Origin: Pseudeuparius sepicola
Lineage: Eukaryota; Arthropoda; Insecta; Coleoptera; Anthribidae
Assembly (NCBI GenBank): GCA_963920635.1
Contig: OY987303.1
Span: 52,699,223 to 52,763,222 of the forward strand
DNA: 64,000 bases
Direction of reading: 5' to 3'
The notes below the pieces were generated by a model. That model was not told where the DNA came from. It saw only the letters and a list, made by a program, of their open reading frames with translations, and did no database searches. This document shows positions 1 to 9,884 of this stretch, in pieces. Position 1 is the stretch's first letter. Every line of letters starts with the position of its first letter. A program made the translations under genes and the position numbers.

Positions 1-693
1 GTTCAAGAATAAAAACTAGAATCTTTTACGAAATTTTCATGGTGTTCGTCTAGACAAAAAAAAACTACTTATGTATATCTCTTTCGCAATGAGTATATAG
101 GCATTTTAGGGAGTTATAAATCGAGAATTTGTCTTCCTTATATGAAAAACGCCGCATCGACGTAATGCCGTCCAAACAATTTTTCACGCTTACCGTGTAA
201 TAGCAAAATTCGTGTGTCAACTAAAATTCTGAACTATTGGCCTCTAAATTTGAATACTTTAATAGCCTCCAGCGGAAAGAATCGAATGATTCAATTAATA
301 GCTACTGCATATGCCCATAGGATTTATTATCGAATCTGGACTATTGCGATTTTGTGTATAATGGGTGGTATTTACACTTTGATTTATTATTGTGGAGAGT
401 GTTAGATGATTTCGAAATTTAATATATAATATATAATATTTGGAACAATTTCACTGCACTAGCATAGAAGAATCTACTACGACTAATGTGACACACACTT
501 CCAACATTTCTTTTTTGCAATACTTAAACTCAGCTTTTTTAGTTCTTTCCATGTTTAATATCATCCACATGCACATTCCTATTGCTGCAAATGCACGTAC
601 CGTGTCGAATTCGACATAATATTATGGCCATTAGTTATTCGAACACGGCTTCACAAACCAATGCGTACTTAACTTCTTCAGATCTTACATAGC
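1..693. other. Intergenic, no gene recognised
   Basis: AT-rich sequence with only short open frames (for example a 63-codon one at 214-405) that show no motif or codon pattern I recognise. It lies downstream of the decayed SWIM-domain transposase on the minus strand and may include its eroded transposon end, but I see no terminal repeat. Confidence 0.5.
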
Positions 694-1200
694 TCAAATA
701 CCACCAATTGAAGCAACGCGTACATCAAAAGTTCGGGCTCCTGATTTACAGGTGCAATAGTAACCTTGAATTTTTTCACCATCATAATCTTCTACTTCAT
801 TATGTTCCAAAAATGCAATCCAGACCTGATAACAAGTTTGGTTTCTCAGTCTTGAAAATATTTGGATTCCCAAAAAACCTGTTTCATATGCTCTATCAAT
901 TTGAAATTCTGTTTGACGATCTTCCAAAAGATTATCCTGCACATAAGATGGTGATAAATATATTTGATAAAAAGTAACAGGTTTCAATTGATAAATCGAA
1001 ATTCTGGTATAATATGGTTTTCTGTCAAAGGGGTCCAATTGCATCGTCTCAATCTTAAGTTATCCAATTCTACTCGAGCTTGGACAACATTAGGTTCGTC
1101 GGCTTTCAGCAACATTTCTCTAGCTATTTCAACTGTTGCATCCGGCATTTGTAAAAGTTTATGGTACTTATTAATAATAGCGCCGCGGTGGCGTCGCTCG
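694..1200 (-). pseudogene. Broken transposon protein, SWIM zinc-finger C-terminal part
   Basis: Minus-strand frames at 694-1044 and 984-1200 together read as the C-terminal part of the protein carried by DDE_Tnp_4/SWIM-type insect transposons. Visible blocks are QARVELDNLR, a YQIYLSPSYVQD-like block, an ETGFLGIQIFSR-like block and the SWIM core YYCTCKSGART. After GART the expected C-x-H pair is lost. One frame over, a WWYLSY stretch fits the tryptophan/tyrosine tail that follows SWIM motifs in this family, so a small frameshift has broken the finger. The two frames themselves are out of register near 1000-1040, a second frameshift. The protein probably belongs to the same element as the transposase fragment at 1535-2215 on the same strand. 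The family assignment is from remembered motif patterns and not from a search. Confidence 0.6.
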
Positions 1201-1320
1201 TACCGGCGCTGACTTTTTAGACTGCAGGTTTTTCTGCCTTCGATCGACCTTGGTTCGAACCGATGTCGAGGTAGTAGCATGCACATGTCTTTAAAAAAAA
1301 AACACCGCTGTGGCCAAGAG
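1200..1320 (-). repeat. Possible tRNA-derived SINE fragment
   Basis: On the minus strand a TGGCCACAGCGG block near 1300-1311 resembles a polymerase III A box. It is followed about 40 nt later by GGTTCGAACC (1253-1262), a good B-box match, with an A-run between them. The stretch separates the two halves of the decayed transposon and is more GC-rich than its surroundings, which fits an insertion. I cannot fold a convincing cloverleaf and see no defined tail or target duplication. Confidence 0.35.
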
Positions 1321-1534
1321 CGCTGGACAAATGTGGGTTCACGGTATTGCTCCTAAATAACTTTATCCGTGTGATTTACTAAATGTCCTACACTCACTGG
1401 GATTACTACGGTTTTCTAGGGTTTACCGCAGTACTTGAGCGAATGTTATCCTATAGTTCTATAGGGAAAAAGTCGGCAACAAAGACAAAATAATAGTGCC
1501 CCCCTCCCCCGCACAAGCATGTGGTTGCTTCTGG

Positions 1535-2215
1535 GGTACTCCTATAGGTAGAGTATATCCATCAGGTGCTTCATCAAATGCTGTAGTTTATGCACAGAAA
1601 ACGATTGACAAACGATTGGCAAAACCTGAAAACAAGAACTTATTTTTATATAATGCAATTAGGTACAGTCGTTGCATACAATAGCAAAACGCTCTTCCAT
1701 GTTGTTATTGAAAAGAATATTGGCGAAATCAGTGACATGTCTTTCAATAGATTCATTTCTGGTAATTGATTGAAATCCAATATTTTGAGGTGCAAAACGT
1801 TGCATAAGTGATTTCCTGACAAGTGATATGATTGAACTGACCAATTGATGCATTTTGCATAAAAATGTCAGTAGACCTTTTTTATGTAAAGAACGAAGCG
1901 ATTGATTCTCCAAAACAGGATCACAAAGCGAAAACAAATCATTGAATTGAGCTTTCGAAATTGGCGACGCAACGAAAAACTGATCGTCAGGAAAATCTTG
2001 CTCAGACTCAAATCTATGCATTTTTTGAAAGTTTATTTCTTTTCGAAAGCCCTGCAAGAAAGCTAGTAACTCAGTTCCTTTAAAAACATAAGGCCCTCAT
2101 ATGTTGACCAGGATCGTGTTCCGTTTTGACAAATACATCGACTCCAGATTCAGTGGAAAGTCTATGAATCTCATATTCAGCAATATAAATAAAACATAAA
2201 TTAGAAGACATTTGC
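1535..2215 (-). pseudogene. Broken DDE_Tnp_4 (Harbinger-like) transposase, N-terminal and first catalytic region
   Basis: The longest open frame (1659-2057, 132 codons) carries a helix-turn-helix region around RSLHKKGLLTFLCK, then an RFAPQNIGF block, an RHVTDFANILF block and the AIVCNDCT block. In DDE_Tnp_4 proteins the last is normally a [I/V]CDGTY-type motif holding the first catalytic aspartate; here Gly is replaced by Cys and a stop follows. Reading through, the region to about 1535 still gives an SFSVHKLQHLMK-like block as expected downstream. Upstream, another frame (about 2070-2215) gives VDVFVKTEHDPG and joins GTELLAFLQGF after a 1-nt frameshift. The remaining DDE core is missing and the SWIM half follows at 694-1200. 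Clearly dead. Domain calls are from motif memory. Confidence 0.6.
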
Positions 2216-3143
2216 TTCAAAAGGTTCAACTTCAAACAACTCTATATCTAGAGTTCCTCCAGGAACCCTAGGTATATCGAACTTCTAAAACATTTTCAAC
2301 TGCCTGTATTTTGAACATGGGATGTATCATCGCAGAAAATTAGTATGAAACTGCGTATCTCAGTTGCAATTACGTCGACCAAAAAAATTACCAAAAACTC
2401 ATTAATCATCAATTTTTCGAAATTGTGCCAATGAAGACTTTTGCTAAGTACAAAACTGCAGTTTCCTATATACATATCTACAGGCTCTTGATAGAATCCG
2501 CAAGTGAAAAAAAAAACAATAATTTTAGCCCATTCATTGATCCGAAGTTATGTTAGTATGTATTTATATTTTTTTAATTCTGAGCACACACAACTTAAAA
2601 AAACGAAAAAATATCCCCGTAATGGGTTCCCCTCCAATTTCGCGGGTGTAATAGCTTTTCCAGCAATAAAGCAATTCTAGCGAAAGTAAAGGACGGTCCC
2701 CAAGAAAATGACAAACGTGATGGGAATATGACAGAAACCGGAAAAACGATGCGGGGCGAGACTAAAACATTTCGCCCTTTTGCTCGTTTCGCACGTTTTC
2801 GAGCAAACTTCGCGACATTCCGAGGGAAAGTTTTTATTTCGTTTCGGCCTAAGTCAGACGGGATGGGTTGATAAGTTTCATCCAGCTGGAAATGGGAAGT
2901 TCACCCCCTAATACTGGAGTGCGGGCGAAAAATTCCAATAATTTCCCGACTTTCTGGCTGGTTTATTTTGACGTAGACTTCTCTTACAGCCAAAATTCGA
3001 CGGCCGAAATGTTTATATGGAGCATATACATATTTAAGAAAAACACATTTGGCATATGAAGCAAGTTCATTGCTTATTGGAATCTTATTTTATTTACAAT
3101 CCATTATTTAAACTACCAAACAAATAAGATGAAATTTTAAATA
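2216..3143. other. Intergenic, no gene recognised
   Basis: No domain-bearing frame and no long repeat seen. The stretch 2625-2930 is less AT-rich than its surroundings and contains unique-looking sequence, possibly host non-coding DNA. Confidence 0.45.
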
Positions 3144-3145
3144 TA

Positions 3146-4666
3146 CACTGTGTCCCGGATAAGAATGAACAGGATGGGGATATTGCAAACGGTGAGAGAT
3201 AGAGCAACGGTTAAATGTGGAACAAGTTGCGTAATTTTGAGGTCAATAAAATAGCACAAACAGATTTCTAATATTTTTTTTCGTTTTTGAGTTATTTTGA
3301 AAAAAGAAAAATTTTGCGTTTTCGATTTTATTTTTTCTGAAGTTGTTATCACAGATAGAAAAAAAGAAGAACTCTTTATTATAGCAACGGGCTTTAAGAT
3401 GGGGTTTTTAGATTTGTTCTACAACGTTTCGTTTTTGAGAAACCATCTTCAAATTTATTTTTTTAAATACGGACCTGGATTTTTTTTGCAGATTTTGAAA
3501 GCACTTTTCATTGCAAATACCATGACGTAAAATATTTTTAAAATGTTTTGAGACAATTATAATGAAAATTCTTTTTTTTTTCATTCATTTTTTTCTAATG
3601 CGCCCCAATATTTAATAATAAAAAGTCTAAATATTAATCAGAATCAGTATTGTGAACATTTAACTTACAACTTAACTTTCAATTGGGTAACTAAAAAAAA
3701 GTGCTGCAAAGACTAATAACAGTCACATACGATAATAAAAAAATAATAAAAATCCTCCACCTAGAAGGCTTTGAAACAACGAAACCAACCCCTTGTCATT
3801 TGTCATAACTCCCACTGTATCATTTAGTTAACAATTTGTATCATTAGAAATGGAGGGTGTTTTTTCAAATGACGACAAATTTAACATGTCAGGATGTTAT
3901 ATCTTGTGACACAGAAATAGTGTAGAGGCCGAACGAATGTATTGTTGCAATTAATAAATGGCAAAAGTTATTGGTTTCGTTGGTTTAAAGCTTTCTTCTC
4001 AAAATTCGAAAAAGCGAAGGATTTACTCTAGAACACAATGCAACACTGTTTGCTGTACAACAACAGAGGAAAACACTTACCAGACAGGGCCGTATTTAAA
4101 AATATTAAGTTATCTAAGTCAAAATAAACTGTAAATTAAATTGTTGTCAATACTGATTAATATTTAGACTTCTTATTATTAAATACAGGGCCGCAATAGA
4201 AAAAAAAATGAATGGAAAAAGGAATTTTCAGTATAATTCTCTCAAAACAGTTTAAAAATATTTCGTGTCATACATCATGGTATTTGCAATGAAAAGTGCA
4301 TTCAAAATCTGAAAAAAAAATCCAGGTCCGTCTTTAAAAAAATAAAGTTGAAGATGGTTTCTCAAAAACGAAACGTTGCAGAGCAAATCTAAAAACGCCA
4401 TCTTAAAACAAGTGAAAAAGTGCCACAAGAAAGTGTTTTTATTTTTTTTCTATCTGTGATAACAACTTCAGAAAAAATAAAATCGAAAACGCAAAATGTT
4501 ACTTTTGTGAAAATACTTAACTCAAAAACGAAAAAAGATATTAGAAATCTGTTTGTGCCATTTTATTGACCTTAAAAATGCGCAACTTTTTCCCCATTTA
4601 ACCGTTACCGTATCTCTCACCGTTTGCAATATCCCCATGCTGTTCATTCTTATCCGGGACACAGTG
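3146..4666. mobile_element. Fold-back DNA element, TA-flanked, TIR CACTGTGTCCCGGATAAG
   Basis: The left end starts CACTGTGTCCCGGATAAGAA and the right end is its reverse complement. TA dinucleotides flank both ends (3144-3145 and 4667-4668). Imperfect arms of about 530 bp run inward. For example, ATTGCAAATACCATGA near 3511 pairs with TCATGGTATTTGCAAT near 4275, and the CAGTATTG block near 3650 pairs with CAATACTG near 4150. The unpaired centre (about 3690-4130) has no coding capacity. Known biology: a TA target plus a CA-starting TIR suggests a non-autonomous Tc1/mariner-superfamily derivative. That class assignment is inference. Confidence 0.75.
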
Positions 4667-4668
4667 TA

Positions 4669-5124
4669 TAGTCAACTTATCAATTCAAATCGTTCTGAAA
4701 TCTGAGAACACCCGAAGTAGAAACATATACCGTGAAAATGTTTAGTGCTTGGTCTTAGAGAAACCTATTTCTCTCCTAGTTTAAAGTAAACCCTCTCCGA
4801 GACCGGAAACAACAAGTCGACCCTCGACCGAATCCCATTTTTCAGCGCTAGAGGAGCACACCGATAGAAAAACTTCCTGTTTAGGTATATACAAGTTAAC
4901 TCGGGCCCCATCAATCGTGTCTCTCTCTAAAACCCGAAAAATGCCATCGATCTTCCCTGCTCATTTTGATGATGAAAAGATAAAAAATCGACACGCGACG
5001 GTAAATTATTGACGACGCGTCGCGGGCGATATTAAAAGCCGTTTAAAGAGAGGAATTTTTAATGAAAGATGCTGAAACGGCAAGGATTTGGAGGTTGCGG
5101 TTAGTTCGGTTAGCTCGAGATCAT
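4669..5124. other. Intergenic, partly GC-rich
   Basis: No coding signal found. A CpG-containing patch (about 4985-5045) is followed by unique-looking sequence. I see no repeat match elsewhere in the window. Confidence 0.4.
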
Positions 5125-5247
5125 TGATTACATAATAGTGATTACATAATAGTGATTACATAATAGTGATTACATAATAGTGATTACATAATAGTGATTA
5201 CATAATAGTGATTACATAATAGTGATTACATAATAGTGATTACATAA
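5125..5247. repeat. 14-bp minisatellite, about 9 units
   Basis: Near-perfect head-to-tail units of TGATTACATAATAG repeat without spacers from 5125, ending in a partial unit before AAATTAG. The absence of unique spacers excludes a CRISPR array. The near-identity of the units suggests recent expansion or ongoing slippage. Confidence 0.95.
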
Positions 5248-6134
5248 AATTAGTTGTGGTCATGTTGTGTGATAAGGTGAGTCTAGATCGCAATAGGGTA
5301 CTTGACGAAATTTTACAAACTTGATAAAACAAATCCTGGACACTTGCCTCTACAATTTGGCAACAAGACGATACTACTGTACTGTTCTGAGACATAACCT
5401 TATTCTGGGGTGAAAATTGCAAGGAAAGTTGAAATTTCAAAATTCTAACCTCAAACTCCCAGACTTAGGACGCCCCGTGAAACCACATTTAGTCAAGAAT
5501 TGTTTTTTTTTTTTTCGTAAATATTCAATCGTTTTTCTGCAAATAATTTTTTTGCTAGGTTGGGCCTAAGTATGCAAAATTCAAGCTCAGTACTTCTAAG
5601 CACTATGATGGCGCCTTTATAAACACTCCTTCAAGATGGTCCCCCCAGGTTCTCCGTTTAATAAGTCATAATACTTTACTATTAGTACAACATAGGTACA
5701 AACCTTTCCAGTTTTAACCCACGAATTTTGGCAGACGTGAACATCGGATTATTAGAAAAAAAATTGTGCTACCAAGAAAGCATCCAATTTCGGCAAATTA
5801 CGGATTGCCCTAGCTTTCAGGTAATCCTTGTCCATGATAACTTATAGGTACTACACAACTAACAACACGATAACTACGCAAACAATATATAATAATAAAT
5901 ATCAATAACATACTATAATAAATCGCACAGATATTATCCACAATACACTTACCCACGGTATGTCAGTAATGAAACCGAAAACAAGGCAAATCTGCGCATC
6001 TACGTCAGTTGCGAATCACGAATTCAAAATGCGGTTGTGTTTTACGATTTTTTATAGTTTACAGTTTAATGTGTCAAGAAAAAAGTGTAGACAACTGTCA
6101 GTCCAGCTCGACAGTGCTTTAAAATAGGCCAGAA
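5248..6134. other. Intergenic, no gene recognised
   Basis: AT-rich DNA with only short, featureless open frames. A T-run (5504-5514) and runs of AATAATAAAT-like sequence are the only low-complexity features noted. Confidence 0.4.
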
Positions 6135-6334
6135 ATGCCGGGATGTGTCCAAATAATAATAGAAAGAGTAATGGAAGGGAAATTAAGTATTATAGATTTC
6201 CCAAGGACAATAATCTTGCCAAAAAATGGATTGCTGCATGCCGCAGACAAGACATATGGAGCAATTTAAATTCTGATTCGCAACTGACGCGTCACAAGAT
6301 GCGCAATGACATACCGTGGATACGTTTATCGTGA
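6135..6334 (+). pseudogene. THAP-domain fragment with frameshift
   Basis: An ATG at 6135 reads MPGCV, and after a shift of frame (ATG at 6143) the peptide continues with CPNNNRKSNG, KYYRFPKD and KKWIAACRRQDIW. This matches the N-terminal half of a THAP zinc finger: Cys-Asn-Asn start, F/Y-x-R-FPKD core, then KW and CRR. The second half, which should hold C-x2-H-F, is not readable; the frame ends at 6334 without it. THAP fingers occur in host DNA-binding proteins and in P-element-type and other transposases. This piece is more likely a transposon relic because no further exon is visible. Confidence 0.55.
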
Positions 6335-7315
6335 TATTGTCTAGTAATGTTTTGATTTAGCGACATACGGAATGACAGTTGGCATGACGGGATGTCATCT
6401 GCCGATCACAAAACCATACATGTGTTAGATGACCTGTGGATACATGTAGGTATATGGTTAGATGCCTAGGTGGGCGGGTGACGATGCCACATACGAGAAT
6501 ATTTCCATATTATTAAAGCCTGAATATTTATAGTATCACAAACTTACAAGCCCTGTGCAAACATATGTGGCAACGCCGCAGCGGGATGGTTCAACAAGTC
6601 TATGCAGTCTAGCGGGTCCAATAACGATGGGCCTTTTTGATGATCTTTTCGGCACTTTGGCTTAGTTTCTCTATAAAATTTTTATAATTATAATAGGTTA
6701 AATAAGTATGTTTGTTTAACAGACAAAACTAAAATCGGTAACAAAATGTATACACAGAAGTATATGTATTTGAAATAAGTACGATTCCTGGTGTGGATAG
6801 GAGCATTTTCAACAAATAATATGGTAAATTTAGGCAAATAGAGGAGACTACATTTGTTGTAGGAGAGTAATCTCTTATGAATGAAATCACAGTTAGGGTC
6901 AATTTCAAAATACATATAGCTAAGTATCTTTTGACTTTCATTAGGTAAAAAAAATTGCAATAATATTAAACAATGTTTCAATTATTACGAATAGATGTTT
7001 AACATTACGGAAAAAAAAACAGGAAAAATTTCAAGGTTTTTTCCGTTTTTTTCCGAAGCCCAAAAAATGGAAAAATTGGAAAAAATGGAAAATTTCAGAT
7101 AAAATTCGAATAAACAAAATAAACAAAGAAAGTTGAAGAAACACTCCAATTTTATTTTGATATACCTACATATTTTGCTCGAAAAAACCTCAAGGAGTCT
7201 AAAAATAACATATTTTAATAGTAATGCGTTATTTAAAACATATTAAATAGACAAAACACTTATTGATCAACAATAAAAAACTAAAAACAATAATTGTTTT
7301 TAACTTTTAATTATA
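6335..7315. other. Intergenic, AT-rich with degenerate GGAAAAA repeats
   Basis: No gene recognised. Around 7010-7100 runs of TTTTTTCCG and GGAAAAATTGG form a degenerate simple repeat. A similar stretch in inverted sense lies at 8020-8085, on the far side of the neighbouring fold-back. Confidence 0.4.
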
Positions 7316-7976
7316 CAGGGTGAGTCACATCTAAAGGCAGAGCCGAAAACACAAGGTAGAATTCGCTAAAATAAGCACATATGCTTAATAAACATTAGCT
7401 CAAAAACGCTTGGCTCTCCATATACAGAGTATTGAAACTTTTCCAAATATTTTTAAATTTTTTTCTAGCCCGTTTAGGAATTATTTTATACATATTATGG
7501 GTTGTCATTTTGTGCAATAATTTGGCCCTGTTCAGATGAGCAGCGGCGTAGATACAAATAATTTTATTTTAAATGCCAGCATAATCACCTTGACACTAGT
7601 TTAAAAAATCCGAAATTACGAAGAAACTGTACCAGAAATAAAAAAAATACCAAGAGGAACTTTTTGTTCCAAATTAAATGGGCTATCCAAAAAAGGCAAA
7701 ATTTTTGGTTTTGCACAGGGCCGTACTACTTTTTTTCTACAATTATTTACAGTAACTATTTGTACCTACGCCGCTGGTGATCGGAACGGGGTCAAATTAT
7801 TCCACAAAATAGCAACCGTCCAGTGTATAATGTGTACCAAATTTGGTTGGAATTCCTAAATGGGATCGAAAGAAATTAAAAAAATATGTTATTCTTGGAA
7901 AATTTTCAACACGCTGTATATGGAGAACCAAGCTTTTTTGGGCTAATGTTTATTAAGCACAATTATTTTATTCAAA
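7316..7976. mobile_element. Truncated fold-back element, left TIR CAGGGTGAGTCACATC
   Basis: The left end CAGGGTGAGTCACATC follows a TA (7314-7315). The block AAGCACATATGCTTAATAAA and the TCTCCATATACAGAG block (left arm, about 7370-7440) are matched in reverse complement at 7910-7976 (CTGTATATGGAGA, TTTATTAAGCAC). The right arm stops there: the outermost 55 bp of the TIR are missing, so the right terminus is deleted or overwritten. Confidence 0.65.
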
Positions 7977-8571
7977 AATATTTATTTTATTTCTTTTTTA
8001 TTATTTCCTATATTTATTTCTTTTTTCCAAATTTTCCGGGAAAAAAACGGTTTTTTTCCGACGATCAATTTTTCCGGAAATTTTAAACCTCTATGTAGGA
8101 AGTGACAGGCCACGCCACGCAGACCCGCAGCCATGTTGCCGGTTTTCTCAACTTCAGGGCTTGCCTAGAGTCGGCTGTGATAGTATGTTCCGTATATACA
8201 AGGTTAGTTTATAAGAAGGTTAGGACATTCGACGACTTGGAAGGGAAGGGGGGTGAGAGAGGCAAAGGGGGGAAAGGCCGCAATTTAAGTTGGTAGCATT
8301 TACACGTGAATTGGCGATTTAGTAACTCCCTAAATAGATAACGCTTCCAGCCATAGGCGCACAAAGACGTTTTTGGCATGTACTTTGTTTATGGTGTATA
8401 TTTATGTTGTTTTGGCTCAAGAACGTTAAACCAGACAGGATAGCTCAATCACGCGAATCTGTCCGCCGAGCCGCCCGACGTGATGACGTCACACTTAGAC
8501 GTACTGCGTAAACTCGCACCACGAAACACCCAATCGCGCGCTTCAGAAAGCGACTTGTGCTTTTTTTAAGT

Positions 8572-8893
8572 TCATAAAAACAAAAAGTGAGCTTTAGATG
8601 CTTCATCTGATTCCTGAATAATTGCTTGTTGGGGAATTCCAATTTCAGTAAGTGTCGCTGGGGAAGAACTGCCTTCTAATTTTGCAGTTTCTCCACTTTC
8701 TATTGCAGACAAATCAACAAGTAATTTTTCTATTTCTTCCTTTCTTTGTCTTTCGGTAAGTCTATCAGAACGTGATGTATTAGTTGTTGCCGAGGTTGTT
8801 GCAGTAATAGTTTTTGTGGAAGGTATTTTTAATGTAGGAACTGCGTTTTTTTTAAATGCTTTCTTAAAGGTAAGCCTTAAATTAAAAAATATA
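8572..8893 (-). pseudogene. Probable second exon of the THAP transposon gene
   Basis: Downstream of the donor at 8954 a TTTAATTTAAG acceptor (about 8893) precedes an open frame reading LTFKKAFKKNAVPTLKIP, then a Thr/Ser-rich linker and a charged stretch, LTERQRKEEIEKLL, with coiled-coil character. A linker followed by a coiled coil is common after THAP domains. Exon 1 and this frame differ by one nucleotide in phase when spliced at the obvious sites, so a 1-nt change or another splice site is required. No catalytic domain is seen, so this may be a THAP-only accessory protein or a truncated transposase. Confidence 0.45.
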
Positions 8894-8954
8894 TATAAAT
8901 ATTTATATTCTTGCACTTTTTAGATCGCTAGCTAGCAAAGAAAATTTTACTTAC

Positions 8955-9216
8955 CTAATAATTCATTTCGAAGATCTCTTTCGTAGTCATTGTCTACAAA
9001 ATGTTGTGAACATATATGGCTAGTGTTAGGGTTGAATTTGTCTTTTCTTTTTCACCTTGATATCAACTCATCACTTTGTATAGTTTTAGAGAAAAGGTCC
9101 TTTGGTTTTGGAAAAGCATGAAATATGATATTCTGCCTAGTTTGGGCTTTTGTAGCATAAGTGTTATTACACCCATATACGGCATACCTTGTTCCCTCTG
9201 GCCTAGTCCCCGGCAT
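8955..9216 (-). pseudogene. THAP zinc-finger exon with internal stop
   Basis: The minus-strand ATG at 9216 opens a frame reading MPGTRPEGTRYAVYGCNN, then HAFPKPKD, and after a TGA at codon 55 (9052-9054) continues in the same frame with KRKDKFNPNTSHICSQHF, VDNDYERDL and RNELL. This is a nearly complete C2CH THAP domain. The FPKPKD block, the NP and the C-S-Q-H-F end are kept. The TGA stands where the family has tryptophan, and the first zinc cysteine (codon 11) is tyrosine. The exon ends in a consensus donor, AG|GTAAGT, at 8955/8954. Because one point mutation accounts for the stop, the gene died relatively recently or the copy is a near-intact relic. Confidence 0.7.
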
Positions 9217-9884
9217 ATTTTCGTGAATAGGACTATTATGTAAAGTAGTATATTATCAACATCGTACTTTTATTATTAATATTATATGTCAAGAAATGCT
9301 CACCTTCCCTTCTGTAGAAATTCAAGTATCAGGCTCTTAGTGTCTCTGAATAATAATAAACACGGCACAAAAATCAAATAAAAACAACACACAGACACAC
9401 TTTATAACAGGTAAAACTCAAAAAACTCACAATAATAAAGTAAAACCGAAAGAAATACGATAGAAAACTAGAAAAACAAAGGTAAACAACGGGCGTACCA
9501 TGTAACCTTGACCTAACGACGTCTAACGGTGACGTCACGCACTCGGTGGGCGCCGCGAACATTACACCATTCAGATTGAGCTATCCTGTCTGGTTTAATG
9601 TTCTTGGTTTTGACTGTTTTCGGTTATTTCTTCATTTTAATGTTTGTGCAATGTGGAGTATGTTGGTGCATCGCATTTTTGTTTTATGTTTGTGTTTTTA
9701 CTTTGTTTTCGGTTTTCAATACCCGTGTTGTCCCTTTTGATGCGCCATTGGCATCAAGCTGAAGGCCAGCTGGTGAGAGCGGCACTGTCGCGCGACGTTG
9801 CCGGTGCAAAGGGGTTGCCTTTGGTTTGATTTAAGAGTAGGGGAATGTCCTAACCTTCCTATAAAGTAACCTTGCCGTATATAC

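Larger units (their letters stand above)
8192..9884. mobile_element. TIR DNA transposon carrying a decayed THAP gene
   Basis: Outer inverted repeats (8192-8229 and 9843-9884) share AAGGTTAGTTTATAAGAAGG and GTTAGGACATTC with few changes. A second inverted pair lies inside (8418-8449 and 9575-9607), sharing TTAAACCAGACAGGATAG and GCTCAATC, and both inner repeats are followed by a TGACGTCAC-containing stretch. The two pairs are similarly spaced from each end (about 200-240 bp), so they look like the ends of one long degenerate TIR. The only coding remnant inside is a THAP exon plus a downstream exon on the minus strand. I cannot define the exact termini or a target duplication. Confidence 0.6.

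Noticed and set aside
1496..1684. Plus-strand frame with several prolines and cysteines as a small gene
   Set aside because: It is antisense to the DDE_Tnp_4 transposase relic and has no motif of its own.
5125..5247. CRISPR-like repeat array
   Set aside because: The 14-bp units are contiguous, without spacers, and the window is eukaryotic.
8572..8916. Complete stand-alone 114-residue protein
   Set aside because: The first codons translate an intron end; the true coding part starts after the acceptor near 8893 and belongs with the THAP exon.
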